Of a DNA stretch of 33,050 nt, positions 10,282 through 24,800 are shown piece after piece (positions within the stretch are counted from its first letter, which is position 1; the number at the start of each line of letters is the position of its first letter). The notes under the pieces are model-generated. The model had not been told where the DNA came from. It did no database searches and saw only the letters and a program-made list of their open reading frames with translations. Source of the DNA: Intoshia linei (lineage: Eukaryota > Orthonectida > Rhopaluridae); NCBI GenBank assembly GCA_001642005.1, contig LWCA01000300.1:1-33050 (forward strand), written 5' to 3'. A program made the position numbers and the translations under genes.

Positions 10282-10914
10282 ATGTTTAACGAAGAGAATC
10301 ACAAATGTGAGTTGCTTAAGGAGCAGGTATGTTTTTGATACCAAAATATGTTAGAATAAAAATTTAGGACAGATTTTTACCCATCGCTAACGTATCTAGA
10401 ATGATGAAGAATTCTTTGCCACCACCAGGAAAGGTTTGTTTCAATAAAATTATATATTTAATTACAATATTTACTTTTAATTTTCTGAAATAGGTGGCTA
10501 AAGAAACAAAAGAATGTATGCAAGAATGTGTTTCCGAATTTATTAGTTTTGTGACTAGTGAGTATATAATTAAAAAGCAATTTTACAGTTATATTTAGAG
10601 CTGGAGAAAAGTGCATTTTGGAAAAACGAAAAACCATTAATGGAGAAGACATTATACATTCATTAGCTACTCTAGGATTTGAAAATTATGTTGAACCATT
10701 ACAAAAATTTCTAGTTCAGTACCGCCAAAAAAAGGTAAGAGTAATTTTAAATCTTGATTAATTTTAGGCTTTATCCAATCAAGTACAACCTAAAGAAGAT
10801 GACAGTAGTGACTCTAGTCAAAATTTGCCTAAACCAGGTAATCACAATAAATAGGCTGCTATAATTCAACTAGGTGAACTTCCAAAATCATTAATTCCTG
10901 GACATTGGGATTAG
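10282..10914 (+). CDS. NFYB: nuclear transcription factor Y subunit beta (CCAAT-box binding)
   Basis: Six exons (10282-10326, 10368-10433, 10494-10561, 10599-10734, 10768-10837, 10874-10914) join in frame into 141 aa. NF-YB pairs with NF-YC through H2B-like histone folds and, with NF-YA, binds CCAAT boxes in promoters. The family core is clear: [20 protein letters not shown], then [20 protein letters not shown], then [21 protein letters not shown] and [12 protein letters not shown] (about residues 16-105). The exon 3/4 join is fixed by the conserved TSEA: the donor at 10562 (GTATAT) restores it, whereas the nearer GTGAG does not. Tails on both sides are short; the C-terminus is acidic and ends PGHWD. 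Introns are 33-60 nt. It stands alone, 308 nt before the next gene. Confidence 0.96.
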
Positions 10915-11222
10915 TTCAACATCCTGTTGAATTGTTATATAATAATTTGGTTGATTTGTTATATTAAACTTATACAATCCGTAACCTGACCTAACTTTTA
11001 ATACCTAGCATTCAATAACACGAAATATATACTAATAAATGTATAATACTTGAAAAACGTAAACAAACTGTTTGGATATATCCGGTATTGTTATTGACTA
11101 GTTGGTACATTATTCCAAAACACTGAATGTTTGTGCTATGTCTAAAATTTATTGAATGAAAATGCATATTTATATTTTGAGAGCAACAGTTGCCAAAATT
11201 TATAAAATTACATTTACATAAG

Positions 11223-14200
11223 ATGAAAAATTCACCCAACTTACCCAATCAAAACAAAAAATCTAAATTTTCTACTGCTCTTGGTTTAGTGGAATTGGCA
11301 GTGAGAAAATCTAGTTTGGCGAGACAATCTGTTCTACGTTAGTATCTTACTTTATTATTACAATATGAATAGATACCAAAAGTGTTGTATTGATAAACAT
11401 CGAAAATAGTGGATTTGCGATAAATGACATTAAAATATGCGAGGGACAAGTATTCTTAAAATTTTAATATGGTAATAAATTGCGTAGATTGTGACGTTTC
11501 AAACTAATTACAAAAATTACTCTGAACCTATTAAAATTCTTCAAGTAAGAAACATTTATAAAATTATACATTTGAAGGTGGTTCATGATGGTATTAATTA
11601 CAGACCAGTTCCAGGAGGTTATCAAGTTACTCTTACTCCAAATCAAAACAAATATTCTATTCAGTTTAACATGAGCAACGAGTACAAATTTGCTCAGTAT
11701 GATTTTTTTGATCGTTTAAAATAAGCAATATAGATTTGGAGTAGAATGCGAGGCGTGTACAATACATGTGGCGCCGAGAAAATACATTCTGTCAGAGTTG
11801 CTTGATGGTGGATTTAAGACAAAAAATATTGTTTCCGATATAGGAAACACTGTCATTTGGGAATGGCAGAACTGTTTTCACGAACAGTTAATGTTTGAAG
11901 TACAATTTGATTATACCATTGGAACGTATGTTAAAGTAGAAAATTCAGAACAAGGGTAACGTGCCCTATTTTTTAAATTTTTCATAATTTTAGGAAAAAA
12001 GCAAAAAATGGAAAATTTATTCGACAATTCAAGTAGTTAACTATTAACCAAATTTAATTATTTTAGTCATGCTGGAATCTTTTATTTTGTTTCATACATT
12101 AGCAACACAATTAACCATGTATGTTCGGTTAACATTAGACCACGATATAGGTGTTTTTATAAAAATATTTGGTTTGAAATAAAATTAATGTATACAGTTT
12201 TACAATATTCATTAATGTTACCTAATATTATACACCAGTTTTTAATATCCATACAATGTATAAGTCTGTGTTTTTACATTTATTTTATTATTTATTAAAA
12301 AAATCTTACAAATTCTGATTGTCACAAACATACAATTTGCAGAATTTAAAATTCTTTCAATTCTTTATTTTATATTACTAAACGGGCACTCTCAATAATT
12401 TATAAATAACAATAATCATGAAGTAACATTTTTTTCAAAAATTTGGTAAAAAATTATTTTTCATGCATCTACTAAAAATATTTAAAAAAAGAATATATGA
12501 AAACGTCGAAAAATTTTTAACGAAGTTAAATTTATGATAAATGTACTTAAGGTTAGTCTCTAAAATTGGTTTCTTTACAATCAATATCATTTTTGGTAGT
12601 AATATCTAAAAAAATATATCATGTGTAATAATTATAATTAGTCAAAATCCATTTATTTTCAAAATTTCAGAGAACACCTAATTACAGTAGTGGATGGATC
12701 ATTCAATAAATCAGCTATTACTATTGAAACTGGTGATAGAGTTTGGTGGAAATGGGATGGCTTAATGGTAACTTTTGCATAAACATTTTGCCAAAATAAT
12801 AATTTAGAATCAAAATAAACACAACATATATGAGATAAATTTGCCATGTTTAAATCACCCTACAGATGCTTCGTTTGCGGTATATTATTAGTATATGTAT
12901 AAAATGTTGTAATAATATACCCATCGATTTGTGCTATGTATAAAATCTGAAAAATTAGAATTGATTTTTGAATTATTTTGTTTTCATAAAAACGGTGTTT
13001 TCATTTTTATCATCATTTATAAGCATAAATGTAAGACGCTATATACATTGGGTTGGTACATATACAATGTATATTATACATATTTAAAGATATTTTAATA
13101 ACTGACCAATTTTTGAAATATATTTTTTTATTTTATCTTTAAAAAGATGAAAATGGATGGATTTCACTGGATTAATCCGAGGTATATTATAATATATAAC
13201 TGATATACAATTTGTCGACCAAAAAGTGGAATTATTTGATTATTATTATACCATTTTAGCATTGCAGGATTGGTTTCACAGACATTTAACCATTCTGGAG
13301 TTTATTATTTTTCAGACTATAACGATGAATGTGCAGCTGATTACATAGGGACAATTATTGTTAAAAATTCATGTAGCAATTATTATTTTAATGTCAATAA
13401 TGATGGATTTGAAGATAGTATATAATTTAATATATTAAATTGTAATATTTTTAGTGAATGTCATTATTAAAAATAACGATTCAATTTGGTTTCAATGGGG
13501 CCATTGCACTAAACGCGATATAAACATTAAAAAAATAGATACTTGCGTTTATGAAGATAGTATGAATGATGAAAATAAAATTATAACTGATCAGAAGGAA
13601 ATTCGTAATATATTTTTTTTATATTTTATGATCGAAATTACCTACTTATTTAGAGGAATACAAAATTTCAAATTTACAGTTTGATTGTAAATATAATATG
13701 ATAAATTTTACAAATGTTGGATTGGTAAATTTATCTATTGATAACCATGAACAAACCAAAAGCAATGTATCTGTTATAGTTAAAGAATGTAGTAGAGTAA
13801 TTTTTTATAAAAACGTACCGTTTTAGGCATGGAGAAGGGTAGGGTTATTAAATATTCTTAGAGCTATGGGATGTGCATTTGATTTGAGTTATAAAAATAT
13901 AATGGGAAGTATTCACCCTCAAAGTATATCGAAGTTGGCATTGTTTTTATTAATTAAAATATTTAAGAAGGTCGAATACAAAATTAACTCTGCTAATTCA
14001 GCATCTTAACGATATGGTTTAGCCGACTATTTATTTTTTCCAGTGTTGAACACAATTTTTTTAATCATTTCTGGATGCTGAATTTCATAGGGTCTATATC
14101 AGGGGTTATCAACCTTTTTTTAGAATCGCCTTTTCAATAATTTATCAACAAGTTGTTAATAAACAATAATTCTGTTAACACAATTATAATATTTTTGTAT

Positions 14201-15838
14201 GTTATTTTAAAGAGTATTAAAATAATTTATAATTTAATATATTTTTTATAATTAACAATATAAATAATGTCATTTTAATTATACCCTTAAATACAGATTA
14301 ATTAACAAATTAACTATGAGAACATTGTATTAATGTTAAAATTTTGACAAATTTATAATTTATTATAATTTAACTCTTTTTAGAAACTGTTTGTTATTTT
14401 AATTATAAAAAAAATGTTAGATTATGTATTTTCTGAAATAAAATAGAAAAATCGCCTTCTAGATTAGAAATTTTCCAACCGTTCAGAATCCCTGGTCTAT
14501 ATTATAGTCTATTATTTGATTGTACATTAAAAAAATTTAAATTTCATAATTTTAATTGTAGGAACATAAAATAGTATTAAATGATTACGGAATTAGCCCT
14601 CAAGTTTTATCCGTATATGAAGGTGATAGAATTTTGTGGGAATGGCTTAACTATGGAAAATCACATAATATTGTTCAGGTTAATTTCATTGATATTTTTA
14701 TTAATTCATACATGACTTTTTTTCAATTATATTGTATAATCATGTTATATTTTAAATATATAATTTACATTTTAAAGGTAAATCATTGCGGAGAAAGAAT
14801 TGTAGACGGTTTTTGCAGTGGATCACCTATAGAACCACCATCTGCATTTAGTTGTTTGATGGAAGATACAGGAGTTATTTATTATAGAGAGTATAAACAT
14901 TTATATTTTGATAAAAAAATTATTAGTGATCGAAATCCAAAAATAATCGGTGCTATTGTAGTTAATAAATTTCCAAAGGTATTTTTTCATTCGATTCGAC
15001 AAATTTTAACGGTGAATTAAATTATTTATATTTGTAAACGTTATACAATAGGGTCAAACCCGATTTCGTCGATACACTTAAAATAATTTTAGAAGACCCT
15101 ACACTTTACATTACAAATAAATTGTATCATAAAATAATATTAGGTAAATGTGGTAAATGTTAAAGACAATAAACCGGAAACAAATCCAATTTTAATAAAT
15201 ATGGGAGATATGGTAGTTTGGAATTTTTTTGAATACAAAATGTACGATTTGAAAAAATTTCACTCCGATTTACCGCTGACAAAATTACCGACAAAAAGGT
15301 TATATTTATGTTTCTATGTAATTATTTCTAGGTCTTGTATTGGAAAGATTTTTAACCAGGAAGGAACACACAATTTTGAAATTATTGATGAATGCAATAT
15401 TTCGGTTTAATTTAATTTATTTTTATAGGATTTAATTTATAGAACAATAAGACGGTTGAAGATCCGACTGACCACATATCTTCAGTTTTGGTTGGGCGCA
15501 ATGATTGTCATACTTTAATTAGAATCGTATCAAAAAAGTTTATTCCTTCTCACGTTACAATACTAAAGGTTTCTCTATTGCTCATCAATTTTATAACATT
15601 CTTAAATAGAAACATTGTGTTCGATGGATATGGTCAGGGTCTAATGACTACCACAATATTATTCATGATTCATTTATCGAAAGAGTAAATGGAGATATGA
15701 AAACGTGTCCAAAATTTACTAGTGGGTCATCATCTTTAAATGGGAATTTTATTCATACATTTACTGATACAGATGTTTATAAGATTATTTCGAGTGGAGC
15801 TCCTAATAGTGTTTGTATTGTGAATGTAATCAAAAAAC
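11223..15838 (+). other. seven cupredoxin-like repeats (giant gene, exons 1-18)
   Basis: Exons: 11223-11341, 11383-11449, 11488-11544, 11578-11696, 11734-11955, 11994-12032, 12067-12150, 12671-12767, 13147-13181, 13260-13417, 13455-13604, 13654-13796, 14562-14678, 14778-14978, 15144-15298, 15332-15404, 15443-15568, 15610-15838. Each repeat opens with a strand plus 'G-D-x-V-x-W-x-W', as in GNTVIWEWQN, GDRVWWKWDG, GDRILWEWLN, GDMVVWNFFE and HCVRWIWSGS. Each closes with 'F-N-H-x-G-x-Y-Y-F ... V-x-V', as in TFNHSGVYYFSDYNDEC...GTIIV. This is the plastocyanin-like pattern. A first-ligand-type His survives in YGKSHNIVQV and NDYHNIIHD, but no repeat shows the full His-Cys-His-Met copper set, so I expect mostly copper-free folds. 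Boundaries are approximate. Confidence 0.75.
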
Positions 15839-18800
15839 GTAATCATGTTAATGATTTATTTCTAATTTGTCACATTTTAGCTGAATATGCGTCACCTCCC
15901 CAATTTCTCAGTGAATTAACGGGAGGGAGAATAGTCAAAGGCACAGAAGTATATCTAGGATCTAAAGATCAAGAAGCAAACATTTACTATACAATTGACG
16001 GATCAATTCCTCGATCTAGTGATTCGAATGTAATACTACTTTTTAAAAGTCTAATGTGTTTAGTTATATAATAAAAAGAATGGAATAATATTGAAAACTA
16101 TTGGTATTATTTTTATTAGAGCATGTTCATACGAAATTGGAAAACTACCCAGTGAAATTACAACATCAAAGTAATCAATCAATATCATTGATTTATTTGT
16201 ATTTTAGTGGATTTATCGTAATGAATAAGAATGAAATGAATCTATCCCGTGATATATCAGAGGTTTGTATATTATTTGTACTTTAACGACTTCAATGTAG
16301 CTCTCTTTAATCGACTTGTGGCGATCTTATGAACCAATCATAGTTTGTAATTTTGTTCCACCGAACAATGTCGAATTGTTAATAAAAGAACCTTCTGAAC
16401 ATATTATTAAATTGCTTCGAGGATATACGGTAAATTTGTCATTGATTGGAATATAATTAAAGTAGGTTATTATCAATGACATTAATTACGGTGGTTTACA
16501 TTCATATTCGGAGAGAAATTTGCTTTTAAATGGATTTACTGCTACGCGAAATTACAAAATTTATATTGAATGTTTTTCTACACAAAAAAATTTCAGAAGT
16601 TATAATTCAAACATCCAGGTACGTTTTGCGATGTGGTTCATTAAATTTTAATAGTATTTAAAAATGCCGTCGAAATTTAACAACGGAAAACCAATAGCCT
16701 CTATTGGCTTAGAAGCTGAAACTGATGCAACGTTGGTTATGTGGGGAAATTTAAAAGATTCGTCCATTTCCGGCTACAAAGTGTTTGTCAACGACTATTG
16801 TTGTGGTCAAATGGTTTTTATAACAATTTACAATATTGTAATTAATATTAGATTCAATGCGACGACGACAAAGTATATGGAATGGTTATTGATGAATTGG
16901 ACGATGGTTCATACACAGTTAAAGTTTGTGCCGTAAAAACTGGTTCAGATATTTATCCTATATAAAAATCTAATTTATATTCTAGTAACTGGAGAATATA
17001 TCAGTTCTAATGAAATTGATATAACTGTACCATTAATGAAAAAGAACATACATCTTCCCGTAAACTCTGGAAAATATTCATATGATATTGACTATATTAC
17101 CGCTATTAAAAAACAACTTATGTTACAAGATAAAGGCATATATAACAAATATAAAAATAAACATTAAAATATTTTCTAGTGATTCGTAATGTTTTGCCTG
17201 TATCACAAACTGAAAAATATATCCATGACACATCGGCTCCCAAAATACAGATGGTAGATGAATCAATGGATATTCCCCCATTAGTAATTATTTTATTTAA
17301 AATGGCGGCACCAATTTTTTACGGTTTGAATTAGAAATTTTGATTACAGGCAAAATATTATAACAATTGAAATTTGTTTGGTACCGCCACATAAATGTAA
17401 ACAATATCTAACTTTAAATATAATAGTACAGCATAATAATGGAATAATAATATAATAATAATAATTTATATGAATGGAATAACCACGACTTGACTAAAGC
17501 TTTTTTATTTTTATTTTCATCACCAGACATCACATTTAATGAGCCATTATCTGCGCCATTTTATGTTTACCAGCTAATACTGGTGTTTCAATTTGACCAA
17601 CTTTTTTACAATTTACTTTTATATTACTTTTACTATGTATTGCCGATAATATATTTTTTAAGCGTATCTTAAATATTCTTAAAATATGTTATAAAACAGA
17701 TATAATACGCAATTTAAACACTTTTACTTCGTAGAATATCACCACCATTTTTTCACTGTTTCCTCTAATATCAGATATTATAAATTTTCTTGAATAGATT
17801 AAAATTTCAGCAGTAAGGAATCACTGACGTGATGTGAAAAAGTTTTTCGCTTAGTCGAATTGATAAATATATTGGGTTGTGCATAATCACCTTAAAATGA
17901 AAAACCGATTAAAAACACAATTCATCCAATGTATGGGGAGATAACTATGATTTTCTTTTTAAAGTAAAAACTCAGCGCCTCATAATTTATGTTGCCTTTA
18001 TTATCACATATCAAACAGTTTAAAAATTTAAACCATTGTACGTTTATGCCAAACCTTGACCATATTCAATTAATGAATAATAAATAAAATAGATTTTTTA
18101 GTAATAAGAAGATGTTAATTTGTAGATAAATTATTGAATCATTACTTGAAAGGGTCAGAGTAACTTTACTATCAATTTCATAAACTCCCATTTTCGACTG
18201 GAAATAATTTCAACTATATATATGTCGTATAGAATATGTACAACTGTGAAATGTACACATTCCACGGGCAAGTCGTAGAATGTACACATTTCATGGATAA
18301 GTAGTAGAATGTACACATCTCATGGATAAGTCGTACAATATACAATACAGATTAACGTAACAAGGCAGGATATATTATTAAGATTAAAAATAATTAATTC
18401 AATTTATTAAATATAAAATTTATAACTGCAAACACGATATTTGACACAGAAATCATTGATAACTAATCAATTATTTTTTTTCTAAAAATCTTAAAAACTC
18501 CTCTTGAAAGTTTTGTTCAAAAAAATTGTAATTAAATGGTTTTATATTAATTAAATGAAAGTTTTACAAATACAAATCAATTTAAAAATAAACATGAGCT
18601 TGTTAATTTAACTGAATTGGTAAATTCGTTGTTAGCAAAGCATCAATTATGTATCTAACTCTGAATTGGCGTCTAAGACACATTCTTAGTCAAATACATT
18701 CTACGACTTGCCCGTGGAATGTGTACATTTCACAGTTGTACACATTCTATGCAACATAGGTAGCCGTCAAAGATTTAGAAATATAATTATTAAATTCTAC

Positions 18801-21800
18801 ATAAATTATATATATAAGGATTATAAACTTCAAGTTGAATAAATCCGAACAATAGTTGTGTAATGTCTTGTTCGGTATCGATTATTAATTTTAATTATTT
18901 TATTTACAACAATTATTCAGAATTAGTACCTTAAAAATGTAGTAATATAAAAAATAGAAATATTTTTGAAATTACCGGTAAAATTATAAAAGGTTATTAC
19001 ACTTATAAAATGTACCGATATTGAAAAACTAGTTATATATTAAATCTACTCTTTTTGAGAAACTCTACTATTTATGTTTCAAGAAAAGATTATTAAAATA
19101 CATATAATTTAAAAAGTATATTATTATTTGAAATGTAGATGGAAATGAACGTTTTAACAACTTATAAATTAAACAATGACAGAACAGAGATACATATAAA
19201 TTGGACAGTTATTCCCAAAAGTGAATCCGGGAACGTTGCGTATTCTGTTGTAAGCGTAATAGGAACCACATTTAGCAATAAAATTAATAGTGATTCAAAG
19301 TAAACATAATAATGAAATTATATATTAATTATTAGAGAAAGATATGATAATAATAATTTTTTGCATAAATGGAAAACAGATTCGTTTGATATAGTAATAA
19401 ATGGGTTATGTTTCGACGAATCTTATAAATATTTTGTGACTATATTTATCAATTCTAATTTCAATGAAAAAAAAGATAAAAGTGTCACATCTAAGACTAT
19501 ACCCTTTAAAACTCACGACTTAAAAATATTGAACTCAGTATTAACCATTCGTATTATCAGTATTGGTATCAAAACAGTAGTTATCGATTGGTCTGATCAA
19601 TTACAGACTTCCGATGTAAAACTACAAAAAATTCTTAGTACGGGCAACATTCAGCTGAAATTAAATGACAAGGTTGTGGATAGTTGTTTAAACGATAACT
19701 ACAATGAGGTTAATCTCGTAGAAGGTACAATTAATACCGAATTTTCTTTAAATATTTAGGCCAATTTAATAATGTGCAAATCAGCGTACAAAACGAACAG
19801 GAAATTGTAGAATCTAATGTTTTGCGTATTTACTGCCCTAATCAACCTCAGAAACCAAATCTATTATTGGATTCAAAAAATCGAAATTGTAGGGCAGTTA
19901 GCTGGACGAAATCAAATTGCAACTATGAAAATAATAATCTCATTAGAATTTTAAAATACAGGTAATTTATTATTTTCAATTTTTTGGGGAATAATTAGAT
20001 TATAATATTAAAGTTTTAAAATGAATATAATTAACATTTAGTATATATTTAAACAATCAACTGAAATCTGAAATTGAACCTAACAAGATCAACGATGAAA
20101 CGGGTTATCAGTACAATATTTATGATGATGGACAGTACGAATGCAAACTTATTGTAATTATAATGTAAATTAAATTATAAAATTATCCCTAGTGCATCAA
20201 TGGAAAAAATCTTGCTATCGATAAAATCAAACATGATCACCCCGACGCGTATAATGAAAAAGTGAATGATTACTGTTGTTTAAACCAAAGTTCAAACACA
20301 GTACACGTGGAAAATAAATTTTTTGAGGTTTCCAAAATAGATCAGAAAAGTGATATTGCAAATATTTCTATAGATCATGTCAGTAAAAATGGCATTAAAA
20401 TTTCATGGACCACTCCCATGTTAAAAAATAACTTTAAAGGATATCAAGTCATGGTAAATAATTCATTTTATGGTTCTATTATTCCAAATGATGAAACATC
20501 AATAACGGTCAAGAATGTTCCAATAGGTTCCACATTTTTATTTAAAGTGTTAGTTTTAATGGACACCATTTCTGAAGATACCCACCAAAAAAATGTAATT
20601 TTCTGTGAAAATCAATATTGGAAGTACATATCTGCCGTGAATGTTAGTTTACAATATATTGGTTTATTGTATCCTATAAAGGACGTGACACCATCGTTCT
20701 TATCCAGTACAACCGTTTACATAACATGGAACATTCACACAAACGTTGAAAACCCACAGCATTACGTTGCCCCATCTATTTATAAGGTTATACTGAAAAA
20801 AATTGGTGTTTCCAATAATATTGAACATTCTGACGAAATAGAAGAGCCGAAATGCTATACCGTGAATGAAAATTGGGTGTATATAAATGACTTGGATAGT
20901 GAAACAATATATGAAGTCACTATATCCCCCATCACTTCACAGGAATGGACGTATTTTATGAAAGATACCGATCAAAGTAGAATGGATCAATATAAAAACC
21001 AAAAAGTTGAATTGTGTGGAGATTATAGTACATTAAAAGTTGCATTAAAAACGGAACCACAACCTCCCAAAGACATTAAAATACATGGGTCATCTGTCGA
21101 TAGTGTAAAGGTATGTTGGAACAGTCCAGTCGATACCTCAAACTTAATTGGACTGAGAGTTGATGCCAGAACACTCCATTCAAATAATGAACATTTTAGT
21201 TTAATGGTAGGTCCAACCGAACAAGAAGTAGAATTGAAAAACCTGATTCCTGAAACCCAGTATGAAATAAGAGTCACTGGTATATTCATAGACTATTTTT
21301 TAACAACAAGAAAAATTTTATCTTCTCATATTATCAATGAATTTAGTAACGGATCCAAAAATATTCATAAAATTTCATCTGAAGCAATGGATAATGCTTT
21401 TTTTGTAGACGAGTATTTACCGCATTCAAAATTTCTACCCTACGAGCAAACCTTTTGGACAACGTATGAATCAGGTGCTCCTAATAATTTAAAAATAGTG
21501 AAAACTGAGGATCATACTATCAAAATTGAGTGGAATAAAATAGAAGCCATTTATGCTTACAAAATTTCATCTTTAACGGTTCATTGGTCAAAATTTACCT
21601 GTTCCGAATTTCAAGGTAGTGCTAGGTCAAGCTACCCTACGAATAGCGGTGAAAATTTTTCAGTCGATTCTTTAACTAGCTCAAAAAGTAAAATTTCAGA
21701 AATGACGGATTTCGACGAATTTTCAAATAAAGCGTTCGAATATGAGACCAACTTGAACGTAGATTCTAATGCTTGTGTTCTGAAAGGGCTAGAAATGGGT

Positions 21801-24800
21801 CAAATTTACAAGATTATGTTATCAACCACAATAAGTAAACGAACAAAACATAGGACTAATAATGTCAACACAGAAGAACATAAACCAGAAAGACATGTTT
21901 CTGACATAATTATGGCTCAAACCAGTGTGTCATGTCAAAAACCAAAAACGTGGTTATCCGCGTATTCTTCAAACTCTATTACAATTGAATGGCAAAAACC
22001 CATTATGTGTCGAATGATTTCAGATGATAATTTAAAAAGCATTTCCAATGAAAAAAAGAAATGTATAAATTTAAAACTTGTCGGGTACCGCATTGATATT
22101 AATAACAAGCCACATGCCCAACTCAACAACAGATCTCTCAAATGTATCATTACAAAATGCAAACCTAGCCAAGAATATAATATAACACTTGTTGTAATTA
22201 CCAAACTTAAAAATAATATGGTAGGTATCTGCTGAATAAAATTAAAATTAAAAATTTTAGATTGATCAGTTTCAGAATGCCATGTCAGAATGTTATGCTA
22301 GCCCAATTTTGATTAAAATTCCATCTGAGGATACATGTAATTTTTATAATCGTTATCTTATTACATTATACTTTAAGCAATTTTTCGATCTATTTCATCG
22401 GATTATCGAGTTATGTCACTTTCAAAATCACAAAAAAAGCAAAAAGAACAAAATTATGGGTATATGGACGTGAAATGGCAAATTTTTCCTCAATATAGTG
22501 CTCTTAAATACGAAATTTCCATTTCTGGAGGAATCGAAGGAAGGCTTGTGCGACCTATCACAAAATCTGTATCAGCAAATTCCAGGGTTGTCACACTACC
22601 GGTTCCCAGAATGCAGTAATTATTTTAAATAAAATATTAAAGATAATTACTACTCTAGAACTATTTTTGATATAAAAATTAAAGCTATACAAACGTCTCT
22701 ATATGAAAAACCGCCTAATATGACCTTAACGTCCCAATTAATCAAACAAATGAGTTTAGGGTCACCTGATGCACCAATATTGTTCTTGGATAGAATTATA
22801 CACGAAAATATCATTTTAAATTGGGTTGAACCCTTATTATATGGTGTTCCTGTTTCACATTATCAAGTAATTTTCAGTGTGTAGAAATATACATGTTTAG
22901 GTAACAGTTAATGGAATATGTGCGGAACTAAATATATCTCCACGAAAAACTTTATTAATGCTTCCCTATGTTGCAGACAAGTAATTTATATGTGTTGCAT
23001 TAATTTAAATTGTTTACCAAAACTTATATCATAAATCTTCCCAAATCAGGGACGTTAAATGACCCCAGGGGTTGACAAGACAATATTATATTAAATACAT
23101 ATATCACAATATTTATATTTATGTAGTGAGGTTTTGAATAATATATGTCTTAAAAGGGAGTTGAATCTTTAAAATAATTTTCTAATATTTATTAATTTTC
23201 AGATCGTACGATATTTCCCTAGTTGCGTTTACTGGTATAGAGGGAATCCCCGAATCTATGAAATCAAACGTTGTTAAAATTTATGGTGAAGCAGCATACG
23301 ATTTAAGAAGCAACAGTGCCATATCTACATTGAAAAATGTGAACGATGTATCTCTTAAAAAATCAGCTTTTGCTAGTCGTTCCAAAATGTCATCAATGAT
23401 TAAATCCAAAAATAATTCTCAATTTTGCGATTTGACAACAGTTAATGAAAATATGAGTCTAAAATCGATCGGGAATCCGAACTTACGTCTAAGTAAAAGT
23501 CAAAATCTTGATAGAGTAAGATTGCAATCTTTATTATCAAAAAAGACCATTATTCAATCTGACTTTGGAAATAGTTTGAGTAAATCGCGATCAACTTTAA
23601 AATATAAACTAGACAATGTACAACTCGAATTATGTGTAGAGTAAATTGATGAAATATCATATATGCAATATATACTTTTAGATCAATTACATCCGATCAT
23701 ATTAAATTGGGCTGGAAATTAAATAAAACTATAAATAATAATATAATATGTGCATATCGGTTATATATTAATGGTAAGTTGGCAGATATCATTCCGGCTA
23801 TCCAAACTAATTACAAAATCCATAATCCAAAACCACTGTCAAAATACGAAATAAAATTGGAGGTAAATTTGACTTACAATTATCGTAAATGATGTAAATT
23901 TATTAATTAAAATTAGCTACTACCTAAAAATGATATAAACAATTCAATATTTTCGAAAACTATTAGTATTAGTTTGCCAAATTCTCTAAATCCCGTTTTA
24001 TATGAAATTGCAAGTTCAAAAAATGGAACTCTAATTTTAGGATGGAACAATATTACAGAAAACTTGACAAAAAAGGAAATAAACGATTTCTCACATTTCG
24101 AGGTATTGATTAGTTTATGATAATTCATTTAATAAGATAAAATGCACCACCACTCATGGAAATTATAAAAAATTTATTTTTGGACCAATCGACGTAAAAA
24201 AGAATAGCATAGAAATTGAAAATTTGAACCTCAACGAGACATACACATGTTATTTAAGAATTTATGTAAGTTAACGTTAATTTTAATAAAATTATTATTT
24301 TAGTATAAAAATCAAGATCATCCCATTAATTCCAACAAAATACTCGTGAGACCATCCAATTTACCTTCCACTCCGGTTTTACATGTATCTGTGCGACATT
24401 TAAAGGAGAGGCTTAGCAGGAACAGACTTGCTGCTAATTTGATCAATGAACGAGACCTGTAAATATTATTCTTCACATTTAATTAAATTAAGATTAATGA
24501 CATTATTGGATCAAAATTCGTGTGATGCTAATTCAACTACGGAAAGACTGAGATTAGTCGAATTTACATTATACAATTGCCTTTATTCAATTTTGAAATA
24601 CTCTGGTTTTACAATAGTTATTTTATATTTATGTTTAGGTAAATTTTGGGTTGAGTTAAGTTGGTATGCTCCAAATATATCCAAAAAGTATAAAATATTG
24701 GGTTTCAAAATCCTGAAAAATGGTGCTAAAATTAATACCAATCTGTTACTTCCAAATAAAACAATGGCTATCGTAGGAGTAATTTAATTCAATTTTAAAT

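Noticed and set aside
13826-14009. Possible exon reading AWRRVGLLNILRAMG in the intron before the 395-bp MITE
   Set aside because: Exons 12 and 13 join in phase 0 without it and complete the cupredoxin-like pattern; the frame ends in a stop with no fitting donor.
11223-15838. Active multicopper oxidase or plastocyanin
   Set aside because: Repeats keep the fold pattern, but no repeat has the complete His-Cys-His-Met/Gln ligand set, nor the HxH motifs of multicopper oxidases.
17490-17672. 60-codon hydrophobic frame in the 1.86-kb intron
   Set aside because: Low-complexity Phe/Leu/Tyr-rich reading of AT-rich DNA, with no flanking splice support.
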